Shown: piece after piece, positions 34,417-43,723 of the stretch | Layout: every line of letters starts with the position of its first letter | How positions within the stretch are numbered: the first letter of the stretch is position 1 | NCBI GenBank assembly: GCA_023423715.1 | Contig: JAFAFC010000007.1 | Coordinates: 124,001 to 188,000, forward strand | Direction: 5' to 3' | Length of the DNA stretch: 64,000 bases | DNA from: Bacteroidota bacterium | GTDB taxonomy: Bacteria; Bacteroidota; Bacteroidia; Flavobacteriales; Weeksellaceae | The notes under the pieces: model-generated | What the model was told of the DNA's origin: nothing | Database searches by the model: none | The model's input: the letters and a program-made list of their open reading frames with translations, nothing else | Made by a program: the position numbers and the translations under genes

Positions 34417-35271
34417 ATGGGCTCTTTGTTAAGATTTTTTTCGAAGAACAGTTTATTCATGTTCTTTTTGGTCTTGCAAGTAGTCGCAATTATTCTGATT
34501 TTCACTCGAAATTCAATGCAGCAGTCGTGGCTTGCAGGACAAACTACGGCATTCAACGCTTGGGTTTCTGGGTATATTGATGAGGGTACTTCGTATCTTA
34601 AACTCAAACAAACCAATGAGGATTTGGTTCGTCAGAACAAGCAACTGATGCAAGAACTTTACGGAAAAGACGCTCTGAAAACACCTGTTTTCAGAAAAGT
34701 TCATGATACCCTTGGAGGTGGACAAATCTTCACAATTGTCGATGGCGAAATTGTAAATAACACGATTAATCGTAAGAATAATTATTTCACCATTAACCGA
34801 GGAAGCCGTGATGGGATACAACCTAAAATGGGTGTAATAGCGCCCAACGGAATTGCCGGAATTGTCGTGAACACCACCGACAAATACGCTTTAGTACAAT
34901 CGGTTTTAAGTGTGAATAAAATTCGAATTAATGCGGCTTTAAAGAAATCAGGATATTTTGGAACGTTAACTTGGACGGGTGATGATTCTCGAATTATGCA
35001 TCTTGCCGATGTGCCGAAATACGTTTCTCTAAAGGTAGGCGACACGGTTGTAACAGACGGAAAATCATCTATTTTCCCACAAGGGAAAATGATAGGAACC
35101 GTGGCTGGATATGAAGTAGATAGCAAAACTGGTTTCTGGGATATTTCGGTGGAGTTAAGTGAAAAAATGGGAAATCTTAGCAAAATTTTCGTAGTTAAAA
35201 ACTTGAAAAAAGCAGAGATCCAAAAAATACAAGACACTCTGAGTGTCGAATTAAAGAAAGACAATGATTAG
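34417..35271 (+). CDS. mreC: Rod shape-determining protein MreC
   Basis: A protein of 284 residues. One N-terminal membrane helix (about 10-30: LFMFFLVLQVVAIILIF) is followed by a coiled-coil (about 60-85) and the beta-rich periplasmic domain with GSRDGIQPKMGVIAPNGIAGIV, KSGYFGTLTW and GDTVVTDGKSSIFPQGKMIG. MreC links MreB filaments to PBP2 in the elongasome. It overlaps mreD by 8 bp. Confidence 0.95.
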   Translation: MGSLLRFFSKNSLFMFFLVLQVVAIILIFTRNSMQQSWLAGQTTAFNAWVSGYIDEGTSYLKLKQTNEDLVRQNKQLMQELYGKDALKTPVFRKVHDTLGGGQIFTIVDGEIVNNTINRKNNYFTINRGSRDGIQPKMGVIAPNGIAGIVVNTTDKYALVQSVLSVNKIRINAALKKSGYFGTLTWTGDDSRIMHLADVPKYVSLKVGDTVVTDGKSSIFPQGKMIGTVAGYEVDSKTGFWDISVELSEKMGNLSKIFVVKNLKKAEIQKIQDTLSVELKKDND

Positions 35272-35770
35272 TAGAAGCATCCTGTCGGACATTATTATCA
35301 TTTTTATTTTGGTGACATTGCAAATTGTAGTGCTCAACCGAATAGTGATTGCCCAAAAATACGTTCCGGTGATGTACCCTCTATTCGTTTTGTTCTATCC
35401 TTTTTTCAGAAATAAATTTGTTTTCCTAGGCTTAAGTTTCCTTCTTGGATTGGCTATTGATGCTAATTTGGGAACTTGGGGAATCAACGCCTTAGCAACA
35501 ACCACGGTTGCTTATTTTCGAACCTTAATCTTTAGAACTTCAACCGATACAACAACCGACTTTTTCTCGTTTCAATCCTTGCAATGGTCGCAATTTATCG
35601 TGTTTATATTAACAAGTATTTTCATCCATCAGCTGATAGTGCAATATGTTGAATTTTTCAAATTCACTCGATTCTTCGAAATTCTGTTGAATGTTGCAAT
35701 AACGAGTTTAATCTCCTTTCTTTGTATTTTAGTTTACGCGATCGCATTTAAAATCAAACAAAAGGTGTGA
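35264..35770 (+). CDS. mreD: Rod shape-determining protein MreD
   Basis: A protein of 168 residues, almost all hydrophobic with about five membrane helices. Conservation is low, but FYPFFRNKFVFLGLSFLLGLAIDANLG is typical of Bacteroidota MreD, as is its place between mreC and mrdA. It is an inner-membrane elongasome part. It overlaps mreC by 8 bp and mrdA by 4 bp. Confidence 0.9.
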   Translation: MISRSILSDIIIIFILVTLQIVVLNRIVIAQKYVPVMYPLFVLFYPFFRNKFVFLGLSFLLGLAIDANLGTWGINALATTTVAYFRTLIFRTSTDTTTDFFSFQSLQWSQFIVFILTSIFIHQLIVQYVEFFKFTRFFEILLNVAITSLISFLCILVYAIAFKIKQKV

Positions 35771-37809
35771 AGTCTCAGTATTTCAGAATAACATTAGCTT
35801 TAGGAATCATTGCTGCCATTTTTGTAGCAAGGCTTGCTTATTTACAGCTTTTTACCGACCGGTACGCTTTAAACGCACTCAATACATCCATTAAAACGGA
35901 ATACATTATTCCGCAACGTGGGGTAATTTTCGACCGTAATGGGAAAATCCTTGTAGGAAACCAACCTTCGTACGAAATTTCGTACACGGAAGCTTTAATG
36001 AGAGATGATTTTGACACACTTGCCTTTTGTAGTTTATTAAATATTTCCAAAGGGGAGTTTGAAAAACGAATCGCAAATCTTAAAAAAGAAAGCTTCTTCA
36101 GTAAACTAACACCCATTCCTTTTGCGAAGAATTTAAGTCGAGAAGATGTGGCTCGAATTCAGGAAATTATCTTTAAATATCCAGCATTTAATATTGTTTC
36201 TAGACCTCAAAGACAGTATGAAGTTTCTACATCTGGAAACCTTTTAGGCTACACCAACGAGATTAATAAAAGCGAAATCAAAAAAGATTCAACCTACTAT
36301 CTTCCAGGTGATTTCATCGGGAAATCGGGAATTGAAAAAGCATACGAAAATGACCTTCGAGGAATAAAAGGAATAAAATACATTCAGAAAGACATTAGAC
36401 TGAGAAATGTTGGTCCGTACAAAGAAGGAACGCTCGACAAAGATGTTGTCACTGGAAAAGACATTACGTTAACCATCGATTATGATCTTCAAAAGCTTGC
36501 CGAAGAAATGCTCGTGGACAAACACGGTGCTGTAGTTGCTATTGATCCTAATAATGGTGAAATTTTAGCGATGGCAACGGGTCCAGACATTGACCCCAAT
36601 TTATTTACAGGTCCAAACAAATCAAAAAACCTATATCGATTAACCAACGATACCATTTACGATAATCGTCCGACTTTTGACCGTTCAATCCAAGCAGGAT
36701 ATCCACCGGGTTCCACATTTAAATTAGTGACTGCTTTAGCAGCAATGCAAATGGGCGTGATGGACGAAAATACGATTTTCCCTTGTGGAGGCGGATTTAA
36801 TTACAAAGGCTTACGAATCAAAGGTCATGGTGGTGCAGATCCTTTAATTCCGGCAATTCAGGTATCTAGTAACTGTCACTTTTCCTATGCTTTCTTAGCA
36901 ATCATGAATAAATATCCCGGAAATCCTTCCAAAGGTATTGATGAGTGGAAAGCCATTATGAACAGCTTCGGCTTAGGCGTTTTCCTAAATAATGATCTTG
37001 CTGTTGGCGCCAAAGGAAGAATCCCAAGTGGTGAATTTTATGAAAACCGCATGAAGTACATCAACGAAAGAGCGGGACTTAAAAATAAAGACTATAAAAA
37101 CTGGGACCCTCTAGCAACAGGAGCTGTTTTTAACGGAATGGGACAAGGGGATGTTTTACTAACTCCTATGCAGCTTGCCAACATGCTTTCAGCCATTGCA
37201 AACAAAGGTTGGTTCTATACACCGCATATCGTAAAATCGATTGATGGCAAACCAAATCCAGATCCACGATTTAAGGTAAAACATAAAACACTGGTTGATC
37301 CAAAACACTTTGATCCCGTTTTAAAGGGAATGGAAAAAGTGGTATTAGCTGGAACTGCAAGAGGTTTGAAATCTGCTGACTTTACCCAACTAGCCAAAAC
37401 TGGAACAGCACAGGTTCCGCAAGGAAAGGACAACTCTATTTTTGTATTAATTGCTCCTGCTGATAAACCAAAAATTGTGGTCGCAGCCGTAATGGAACAT
37501 GCCGGATTTGGTGCAACTTGGGCAGGACCAGCGGCAACTTTGATTGCAGAAAAATATTTGACGGGAACCGTAAAACGAGAGCATCTGTACAAAAAGATGA
37601 CCACTTCAAGCTTTATGCCTGAATACAAACGTCAATACGTTGTAGATATGAAGCGGAAAGGTTGGTACATAGAACCAAAACCAGATTCTATTAAATTAAA
37701 GAAAATACAAGATAGCTTACGAAAAGTTGACGCCCTAAAAAAGCAAGTTCAACTTGAGTTAGAAAATAAACCTCAAAAACAAACCAACACCAACAAAAAA
37801 ACCAGATGA
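35767..37809 (+). CDS. mrdA: Penicillin-binding protein 2
   Basis: A protein of 680 residues from a GTG start (GTGA overlap with mreD). It has one N-terminal membrane helix, the PBP dimerisation domain (about 45-220) and the transpeptidase domain with catalytic S316 in GSTFK, the SxN motif (SSNCHF) and the KTG motif (KTGTAQ). It cross-links peptidoglycan during elongation and is a beta-lactam target. The C-terminus has a Lys/Gln-rich tail of about 45 residues. It ends in an ATGA overlap with rodA, its glycosyltransferase partner. Confidence 0.97.
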   Translation: MKSQYFRITLALGIIAAIFVARLAYLQLFTDRYALNALNTSIKTEYIIPQRGVIFDRNGKILVGNQPSYEISYTEALMRDDFDTLAFCSLLNISKGEFEKRIANLKKESFFSKLTPIPFAKNLSREDVARIQEIIFKYPAFNIVSRPQRQYEVSTSGNLLGYTNEINKSEIKKDSTYYLPGDFIGKSGIEKAYENDLRGIKGIKYIQKDIRLRNVGPYKEGTLDKDVVTGKDITLTIDYDLQKLAEEMLVDKHGAVVAIDPNNGEILAMATGPDIDPNLFTGPNKSKNLYRLTNDTIYDNRPTFDRSIQAGYPPGSTFKLVTALAAMQMGVMDENTIFPCGGGFNYKGLRIKGHGGADPLIPAIQVSSNCHFSYAFLAIMNKYPGNPSKGIDEWKAIMNSFGLGVFLNNDLAVGAKGRIPSGEFYENRMKYINERAGLKNKDYKNWDPLATGAVFNGMGQGDVLLTPMQLANMLSAIANKGWFYTPHIVKSIDGKPNPDPRFKVKHKTLVDPKHFDPVLKGMEKVVLAGTARGLKSADFTQLAKTGTAQVPQGKDNSIFVLIAPADKPKIVVAAVMEHAGFGATWAGPAATLIAEKYLTGTVKREHLYKKMTTSSFMPEYKRQYVVDMKRKGWYIEPKPDSIKLKKIQDSLRKVDALKKQVQLELENKPQKQTNTNKKTR

Positions 37810-39035
37810 GAAGTTTCGAAGGAATAGATAAATTAGGTATTGGAATTTACCTTTTGTTGTGCAGCTTTGCTGTTGCCAATATTTATTCTGTGGACGAAAC
37901 TTTGGGAAAAAAACAATTGATGTTCTTTGGAATTTCAATTCTTGTTGGGGTTTTTATATTCTTGACACGAAGTAAGTTTTTCGAAAACATGTCAGGGATT
38001 TTTTACATCGGCGGCGTCTTATTACTCATTGGTTTATTCCCATTTGGTACGGAAATTTTAGGTCAAAAAAACTGGTACAAATTCGGTGGATTCACAATGC
38101 AACCTGTAGAATTTGCAAAAATTGGAACGGCCTTAATGCTAGCTAATTATGTTTCTGGACCCGACTTTAATTTAAAATATAATAAATCTCTTTGGACGTC
38201 TTTACTCATTATTGGGATACCTGCGGCGGTCGTTTTAATGATTCCCGATGTTGGTTCCTTATTGGTTTTCTTTGCGTTTTCATTTGCTTTATATAGAGAA
38301 GGTTTAAGCGGAAAAGTATTTGGTGTGATTGCTGTTTTTGCAGCGGTTTTCCTCGTTTCTTTAGCTATAAATCCATGGTATGTTGTTGGCGCAATTGTCC
38401 TTTTAACGGTAATTTTACTTTTCTTCAACTACCATAGATTGAGTTGGAATATCGTTTCTATTTCGTCGATAGCTGGAGTCGTTCTGGTTTTAAGTGCTTT
38501 TGCACTAGCAACACCCACAATTTTGGAAAAGCTTCCAAAACACCAAAGAGAACGTATTGAAGTTCTTTATAAGGGGGAAGCCAAGTTCCGAGATACATCG
38601 GGATACAACTTATTATATTCCAAAACGGCAATTGGTTCAGGCGGATTTTTCGGAAAAGGCTATCGTGAAGGATCGGTAACTCGAGGAAAGTTTGTGCCAG
38701 AACAAGAAACCGACTACATCTTTTGTACCGTTGGTGAAGAATGGGGATTTTTTGGAAGTACGCTTCTAGTCCTTGTTTACTCCTTATTTATTGGCCGAAT
38801 TTATTATTTATCCGAACGACAAAAGAACGTCTTCAACAGAGTATTTGGATATAGCTTTGCTTCGATTTTGTTAATGCACTTTGCAATTAATATTGGAATG
38901 GTTATGGGGCTTTTCCCGACCGTTGGTATTCCGTTACCGTATTTCTCGTACGGGGGAAGTTCGCTACTCGCGTTCTCGATTATGACGGCTATTTTCTTTA
39001 AATTGAATTACGCTGATAAGAACAGTTTGGTGTAA
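37806..39035 (+). CDS. rodA: Peptidoglycan polymerase RodA (SEDS family)
   Basis: A protein of 409 residues with about ten membrane helices. SEDS signatures are visible: GQKNWYKFGGFTMQPVEFAKIG (with the conserved W-x(6)-Q-P-x-E), IPDVGSLLVFF, SKTAIGSGGFFGKGY, FVPEQETDYIFCTVGEEWGFFG and the C-terminal PTVGIPLPYFSYGGSS. RodA polymerises glycan strands from lipid II together with PBP2. It is the last gene of the elongasome operon. Confidence 0.97.
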   Translation: MRSFEGIDKLGIGIYLLLCSFAVANIYSVDETLGKKQLMFFGISILVGVFIFLTRSKFFENMSGIFYIGGVLLLIGLFPFGTEILGQKNWYKFGGFTMQPVEFAKIGTALMLANYVSGPDFNLKYNKSLWTSLLIIGIPAAVVLMIPDVGSLLVFFAFSFALYREGLSGKVFGVIAVFAAVFLVSLAINPWYVVGAIVLLTVILLFFNYHRLSWNIVSISSIAGVVLVLSAFALATPTILEKLPKHQRERIEVLYKGEAKFRDTSGYNLLYSKTAIGSGGFFGKGYREGSVTRGKFVPEQETDYIFCTVGEEWGFFGSTLLVLVYSLFIGRIYYLSERQKNVFNRVFGYSFASILLMHFAINIGMVMGLFPTVGIPLPYFSYGGSSLLAFSIMTAIFFKLNYADKNSLV

Positions 39036-39051
39036 GAAAGAAAAGAATCGA

Positions 39052-40566
39052 TTATGAATTTAAAACCAATAATGGCTCTATAAATTCCCTTTCGTTGCTT
39101 AATCTCGGCACTTTATTTTGTCCTCCTAGTTTTCCACGAGACGACATCCATTCGAAGAAAAGATGGGGTTTTGCTTTATGAATAACCGGTTCGCGCAACG
39201 TCATATTATTATAGCGTTTGGCTTCATAATCCGAATTTAATTGCTTTAAAGCATCGTCAAAATGTCTTTTAAAAGCCTCAAAATCTTCGGGTTCTTTGGA
39301 GAACTCCATAATCCATTCGTGAGCGCCTTTGGATTTTCCTTCCATGAAAATTGGAGCTCCCGTATATTCTTTAATAATGGAATTGGTTCGTTCACAGGTT
39401 TGCTGAAGCGCCGTTTCTACATTATCAATCATCAATTCTTCACCAAAAACATTGATGTGATGCTTGGTTCGACCAGAAATCTTGATTCGGTGCGGTTTTA
39501 ACGAAGTAAAAACGACTGTATCCCCAATCATATAACGCCAAAGCCCACCATTTGTGGTAATCACCATCGCGTAATTTTGTCCCAATTCAACTTCCTCAAC
39601 GGTATAGGCATTGGGATGAGACTTTCCTAAATCTTCCGTTTTTATGAATTCGTAGAAAATTCCGTAGTCCAACATCAACAACAATTCATCGGAGCCACGT
39701 TGATCTTGAATTCCGAAAAAACCTTCGGACGCATTGTAGATTTCGTAGTAATTAATTTCTCGTCCAACAACTTCTCGATATTCTTTTTTATAGGGTTTAA
39801 AGCTAATTCCACCGTGAAAAAACACCTCCAAATTCGGCCAAACTTCACCAATACTGCCCTTTCCGCTTTCAGCTAAAACTTTTTGCAGCATCACCATCAT
39901 CCACGAAGGAACTCCAGAAAGGCTACCCACATCCGCAGTTATTACTTCCGAAACTATGGCTTTCATTTTGGTTTCCCATTCCGACATTAAAGACACTTTT
40001 TTGCTCGGAACCGTTGTGATTTCTACCCAAAAAGGAAGATTATCAATTAAAATCGCCGATAAATCGCCGTATTTCGTGTTGAAGTTTTGATACATTTCTG
40101 CACTTCCACCCAAACGTAAATTCTTGTTCGAAAACAATTTATTTTCCGGATGGTTGTTCACATAAATAGAAACGAGATCTTTCCCTGCTTTGTAATGACA
40201 ATCTTGCAAACTGTCTTCTGTTATGGGAATGTATTTACTTTTCGCGTTCGTTGTTCCAGAAGATTTTGCAAATTGTTTGATAACGCCAGGCCAAATCACA
40301 TCCGATTCGCCTTGTCGAGCTCGTTCAATAAACGGCTCATATTCTTCGTAATTAACAATGGGAACTTTATTCTGAAAATCAGCAATGGTGGCAATATTTT
40401 TAAAACCGTATTCCTTACCATAGCATGTATCTTCGGAGCGAAAAAGTTGAGAAAAAAGAATGGCTTGTTGCGTTTGAGAAGGTTCTTTTATGAAACTCTC
40501 AATCTGATCAATTCTTTGTTTTATAAACCAATTTACTACGGAATTAAAAAGCGCTTTTGTTGCCAT
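39052..40566 (-). CDS. GH3 auxin-responsive promoter family protein
   Basis: A protein of 504 residues. This is an adenylate-forming fold of the plant GH3 type: KSSGTTNAKSKYIPIT (nucleotide-binding loop), YNASEGFFGIQD, LMLDYGIFYEFI, WRYMIGDTVVFTS and ISGRTKHHINVFGEELM. Plant GH3 enzymes join amino acids to acyl acids such as jasmonate and auxin. The bacterial substrate is unknown. It is convergent with rodA. A TATATTTG box ends 5 bp before the ATG, suggesting a leaderless mRNA. Confidence 0.93.
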   Translation of the reverse strand: MATKALFNSVVNWFIKQRIDQIESFIKEPSQTQQAILFSQLFRSEDTCYGKEYGFKNIATIADFQNKVPIVNYEEYEPFIERARQGESDVIWPGVIKQFAKSSGTTNAKSKYIPITEDSLQDCHYKAGKDLVSIYVNNHPENKLFSNKNLRLGGSAEMYQNFNTKYGDLSAILIDNLPFWVEITTVPSKKVSLMSEWETKMKAIVSEVITADVGSLSGVPSWMMVMLQKVLAESGKGSIGEVWPNLEVFFHGGISFKPYKKEYREVVGREINYYEIYNASEGFFGIQDQRGSDELLLMLDYGIFYEFIKTEDLGKSHPNAYTVEEVELGQNYAMVITTNGGLWRYMIGDTVVFTSLKPHRIKISGRTKHHINVFGEELMIDNVETALQQTCERTNSIIKEYTGAPIFMEGKSKGAHEWIMEFSKEPEDFEAFKRHFDDALKQLNSDYEAKRYNNMTLREPVIHKAKPHLFFEWMSSRGKLGGQNKVPRLSNEREFIEPLLVLNS

Positions 40567-40571
40567 CGAAA

Positions 40572-40579
40572 CAAATATA
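40572..40579 (-). promoter_or_regulatory. -7 element of the GH3 gene
   Basis: The minus strand reads TATATTTG with only 5 bp to the ATG at 40566, so transcription probably starts at or next to the start codon. Confidence 0.5.
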
Positions 40580-40659
40580 CAGATTTTCTGAACGAGATTC
40601 TACACGAATTTGTAACAAAAATCGAAGTTTTTCGTCTAATACTAGAAATAGAGTTTCCC

Positions 40660-41976
40660 ATGAAAAACGCAATTGCTTTTGCCTTATTTTTTACTGTATT
40701 TAGTATTCAGGCACAGAAAAAATGGACCTTGCAGGAATGTGTAGATTATGCTGCTAAAAATAACTTGCAAATTATCCAAAGTAACCAAAACAAAAGCATT
40801 CGTGAGAAAACACTAGAAGCTTCCAAAAAGGAAAAACTTCCTGGAGTTTCGGCTAATTTCAACAATAATGTTTCTTTTGGACAAGGGCAAGACGTTTTCG
40901 GAAACAACCAGCGTAATGACAACTTTAACAACAGTGCAAACGTTGGAGCTAACGTGCTTGTTTTCAACAATGGACGATTAGAAAAACAAGTAAAGCGTGA
41001 TCTTTTTGAAGTCGAAGCAAGTCAGTTTGATGTTGAAAAAATCAGAAACGATATTTCACTAAGTATTGCTGAACAATATTTGAATATCCTTTTAAGCAAA
41101 GAGGTTTTAAAAATCAATCAAAGTGCTCATGAGAATGCGAAAAAGCAGTACGAAAGAGCAAAAATTACAACTGAAGTAGGAACAACGGCGCAAACAGTTT
41201 TAGCAGAAGCGGAAGCGGCCGTAGCTCGTGAGTATCAGAATATCAAAACATCGGAAACCAATACGAAAAATGCGCTTTTAAATCTTGCTATTTTATTGCA
41301 ATTGGAAGATTTCAGAAATTTTGATGTCGCTGATGCTCCATATGTTGATCAGCTAGAACCAAATTATATTTCTGCGAATGACGTTTTAACAAAAGCATAT
41401 ACTAACCAACCGCATATCAAAGCGGCTGAAGCAAGGATTAAAGCGGCAGAAGCACAAACAACGGTTACGGAAACCAATTTCTATCCAACTGTAACAGCTA
41501 ATGCAGGAATCGGAACCTTTTACTTTAATTCATTAAACACAGGGAAAGAATCGAATTTCTTTAATCAATATAAAGACAATTTTGGACAACAAGTCGGCGT
41601 TTCCGCAAACATTCCAATTTTCAATAAAGGAATTACAAAGTTGCAAGTGGAACAAGCAAAAATCAATGAAGATATTGCGAAAACGAATCTTGCATTACAA
41701 AAACAAGATGTTCTTCAAAACGTTCAACGTGCTGAATACAGTGCCGAAAACAATTATGAAATCTACAAAGCAGCCGTTCAATCTGAAAAAAGTTCGAAGC
41801 TGGCTTTAGACTTCGCTGAAAAAAGCTACCAAGCAGGTAGATCAAGCATTTACGACCTAAATGTGGCTCGTAATAATTATGCGAATGCACAAGGTGCTGC
41901 TGCTCAGGCGAAATACAATTACTTATTTCAAACCAAAGTATTGGAGTTTTATGCAGGAATTCCACTAAGTTTGTAG
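40660..41976 (+). CDS. TolC family outer-membrane efflux protein
   Basis: A protein of 438 residues from the ATG at 40660, which gives a signal peptide (MKNAIAFALFFTVFSIQAQ). The open frame extends far upstream antisense to the GH3 gene, but that part is not protein-like. Two OEP repeats follow: WTLQECVDYAAKNNLQI with a long helix, then QPHIKAAEARIKAAEAQTTV and YQAGRSSIYDLNVARNNYAN. It forms a trimeric outer-membrane channel for efflux or type I secretion. No pump or adaptor genes are adjacent, so it may serve several pumps. Confidence 0.93.
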   Translation: MKNAIAFALFFTVFSIQAQKKWTLQECVDYAAKNNLQIIQSNQNKSIREKTLEASKKEKLPGVSANFNNNVSFGQGQDVFGNNQRNDNFNNSANVGANVLVFNNGRLEKQVKRDLFEVEASQFDVEKIRNDISLSIAEQYLNILLSKEVLKINQSAHENAKKQYERAKITTEVGTTAQTVLAEAEAAVAREYQNIKTSETNTKNALLNLAILLQLEDFRNFDVADAPYVDQLEPNYISANDVLTKAYTNQPHIKAAEARIKAAEAQTTVTETNFYPTVTANAGIGTFYFNSLNTGKESNFFNQYKDNFGQQVGVSANIPIFNKGITKLQVEQAKINEDIAKTNLALQKQDVLQNVQRAEYSAENNYEIYKAAVQSEKSSKLALDFAEKSYQAGRSSIYDLNVARNNYANAQGAAAQAKYNYLFQTKVLEFYAGIPLSL

Positions 41977-41977
41977 C

Positions 41978-42583
41978 ATGTCTATTCAGCTGCTGTCTCA
42001 GTTTTTGCCACAGCATACGTTTCCGCATCTTCAGAAATGGTTTGGTTCGCATCAAATCCACATTCATATTACCCGTGATCGAAATTCGAAACTTGGGGAC
42101 TATCGCAAGTTGCCCGACAAATCGCATAAAATCACTTTAAATTCAACTTTAGAACCAGAATTGTTCTTCTTTGTGTTGACGCATGAATTGGCGCATTTAC
42201 TTGCTTTTCATCAATACGGATTCCGCATTCCACCGCATGGAACAGAATGGAAAATGGTATTTCGAAATATGCTTCTAGAAAGCTTAGACATTTATTCAAC
42301 AGAATTACAGGGCATTCTTATTCGGTTTTCTAAATCACCAAAAGCCAATTTTATGGCAAGCGAAGAACTTGTTCGTTATTTTCATCGAGACGAAGGCAAT
42401 GAGCATCAAACTTTTGTAGAAAATTTGGATCAAGGTGAGACTTTTGTCTATCGAAAGAAGACCTACGAGTACCAAAAGAAACTTAAAAAAAACTATCTTT
42501 GTAAGGAACTGAACAGCGGAAAAACCTATCTTTTCAAAGCGTTAGTTCAAGTTGAAAAACAAAGACTACATGACGACAAATAA
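41978..42583 (+). CDS. SprT-like zinc metalloprotease domain protein
   Basis: A protein of 201 residues. Its zinc site is H69-E70-x2-H73 (LTHELAHLLAF) with a further His in PPHGTEWK (H87). The family includes SprT/Spartan-like proteins, some of which degrade DNA-protein crosslinks. The bacterial role is unproven. It starts 1 bp after the TolC gene and overlaps the next gene by 14 bp. The C-terminal half is basic, with FVYRKKTYEYQKKLKKNY and then a single cysteine. Confidence 0.85.
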   Translation: MSIQLLSQFLPQHTFPHLQKWFGSHQIHIHITRDRNSKLGDYRKLPDKSHKITLNSTLEPELFFFVLTHELAHLLAFHQYGFRIPPHGTEWKMVFRNMLLESLDIYSTELQGILIRFSKSPKANFMASEELVRYFHRDEGNEHQTFVENLDQGETFVYRKKTYEYQKKLKKNYLCKELNSGKTYLFKALVQVEKQRLHDDK

Positions 42584-43652
42584 TAACTATTGTGTAATTA
42601 TGGCGGGTGGCATCGGAAGTAGATTCTGGCCCTTGAGTACGCAAAAATTTCCGAAACAATTTCAAGACATTTTAGGAACGGGTTCTACGATGATACAGCA
42701 AACGTATCAACGAATTTCGGATACCATTCCTAACGAAAACATCTTTGTGATTACCAACAAAGAATATACAGATCTTTGTCGATCTCAGCTTCCTCTGGTT
42801 CCTGCTGAAAACATTGTTGGCGAACCGATGATGAAGAACACCGCAGCATGTAATTTGTACATGATCAATAAAATTGCTGCGCAAAATCCAGAAGCCAATA
42901 TTATCGTTCTACCAGCAGATCATTTGATTTTAAATGAAAAACGATTCACCGAAAAAATTGAATTAGCGTTAGAACTTGCTAAAGAAAATGATTATTTGGT
43001 TACACTGGGAATTACGCCAACGCGTCCAGATACCGGTTATGGCTATATTCAATATTTGCCAACGAAGAAAGCGCAGTATTATAAAGTAAAAACGTTCACC
43101 GAAAAACCGAATTTAGAAATTGCAAAAACCTTTCTAGAAAGTGGCGATTTCCTGTGGAATGCTGGAATTTTTATTTGGAACGTAAAAAGTATTTTAAAAT
43201 GCTTCAACAAATATCTTCCGGATATGGTTCAACAATTCAATTCGTGTGAATACAATTCGAAAAGAGAGGAAGAATGTATTGAATTGATTTATCCAAAACT
43301 TTCTAAAATATCCATCGATAACGGAATTATGGAAAAAGCGGATAACGTGTATGTTATTCCTGCGGATTTAGGCTGGAGTGACCTTGGAACGTGGACTTCT
43401 GTTTACGATAATGCAGAAAAAAATGAATTGAATAACGCAATCAATTCGAAAAATATTCTTTCCTACAACAGTACAGGAAATATCGTTTTGGTAAAGAACA
43501 AAAACAAAGCAGCTGTCATTGATGGTTTAGAAAATTACATCATTGTAGATACCGATAAAGCCTTGCTAATTTGCCCTCGAGACAATGATCAAATGATTAA
43601 AGAATACGTAAACGACCTTCGGAACATTAAACGAGGCGAACGATTTATGTAA
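42570..43652 (+). CDS. manC: Mannose-1-phosphate guanylyltransferase
   Basis: A protein of 360 residues from the ATG at 42570. A TTG 18 bp earlier is less likely. The nucleotidyltransferase signature CVIMAGGIGSRFWPLSTQKFPKQF begins at residue 8. ADHLI, FTEKPN, WNAGIFIW and LGWSDLGTW are also typical. It makes GDP-mannose from GTP and mannose-1-phosphate for glycans. It lacks the C-terminal isomerase domain of bifunctional enzymes. A strong terminator follows. Confidence 0.95.
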   Translation: MTTNNNYCVIMAGGIGSRFWPLSTQKFPKQFQDILGTGSTMIQQTYQRISDTIPNENIFVITNKEYTDLCRSQLPLVPAENIVGEPMMKNTAACNLYMINKIAAQNPEANIIVLPADHLILNEKRFTEKIELALELAKENDYLVTLGITPTRPDTGYGYIQYLPTKKAQYYKVKTFTEKPNLEIAKTFLESGDFLWNAGIFIWNVKSILKCFNKYLPDMVQQFNSCEYNSKREEECIELIYPKLSKISIDNGIMEKADNVYVIPADLGWSDLGTWTSVYDNAEKNELNNAINSKNILSYNSTGNIVLVKNKNKAAVIDGLENYIIVDTDKALLICPRDNDQMIKEYVNDLRNIKRGERFM

Positions 43653-43672
43653 ATTCAATACAAATCAAATAC

Positions 43673-43707
43673 AAAAAAAATCTGCTTTCACGAGCAGATT
43701 TTTTTTA
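43673..43707 (+). terminator. Rho-independent terminator after manC
   Basis: AATCTGCT (43679-43686) pairs with AGCAGATT (43693-43700) in a run of A on the left and a run of T on the right. Confidence 0.9.
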
Positions 43708-43723
43708 TCTTTAAAATAAAAAC

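Noticed and set aside
40150..40659. Upstream extension of the TolC-type protein by about 170 residues
   Set aside because: It is antisense to the GH3 coding region, is not protein-like, and would bury the signal peptide at 40660.
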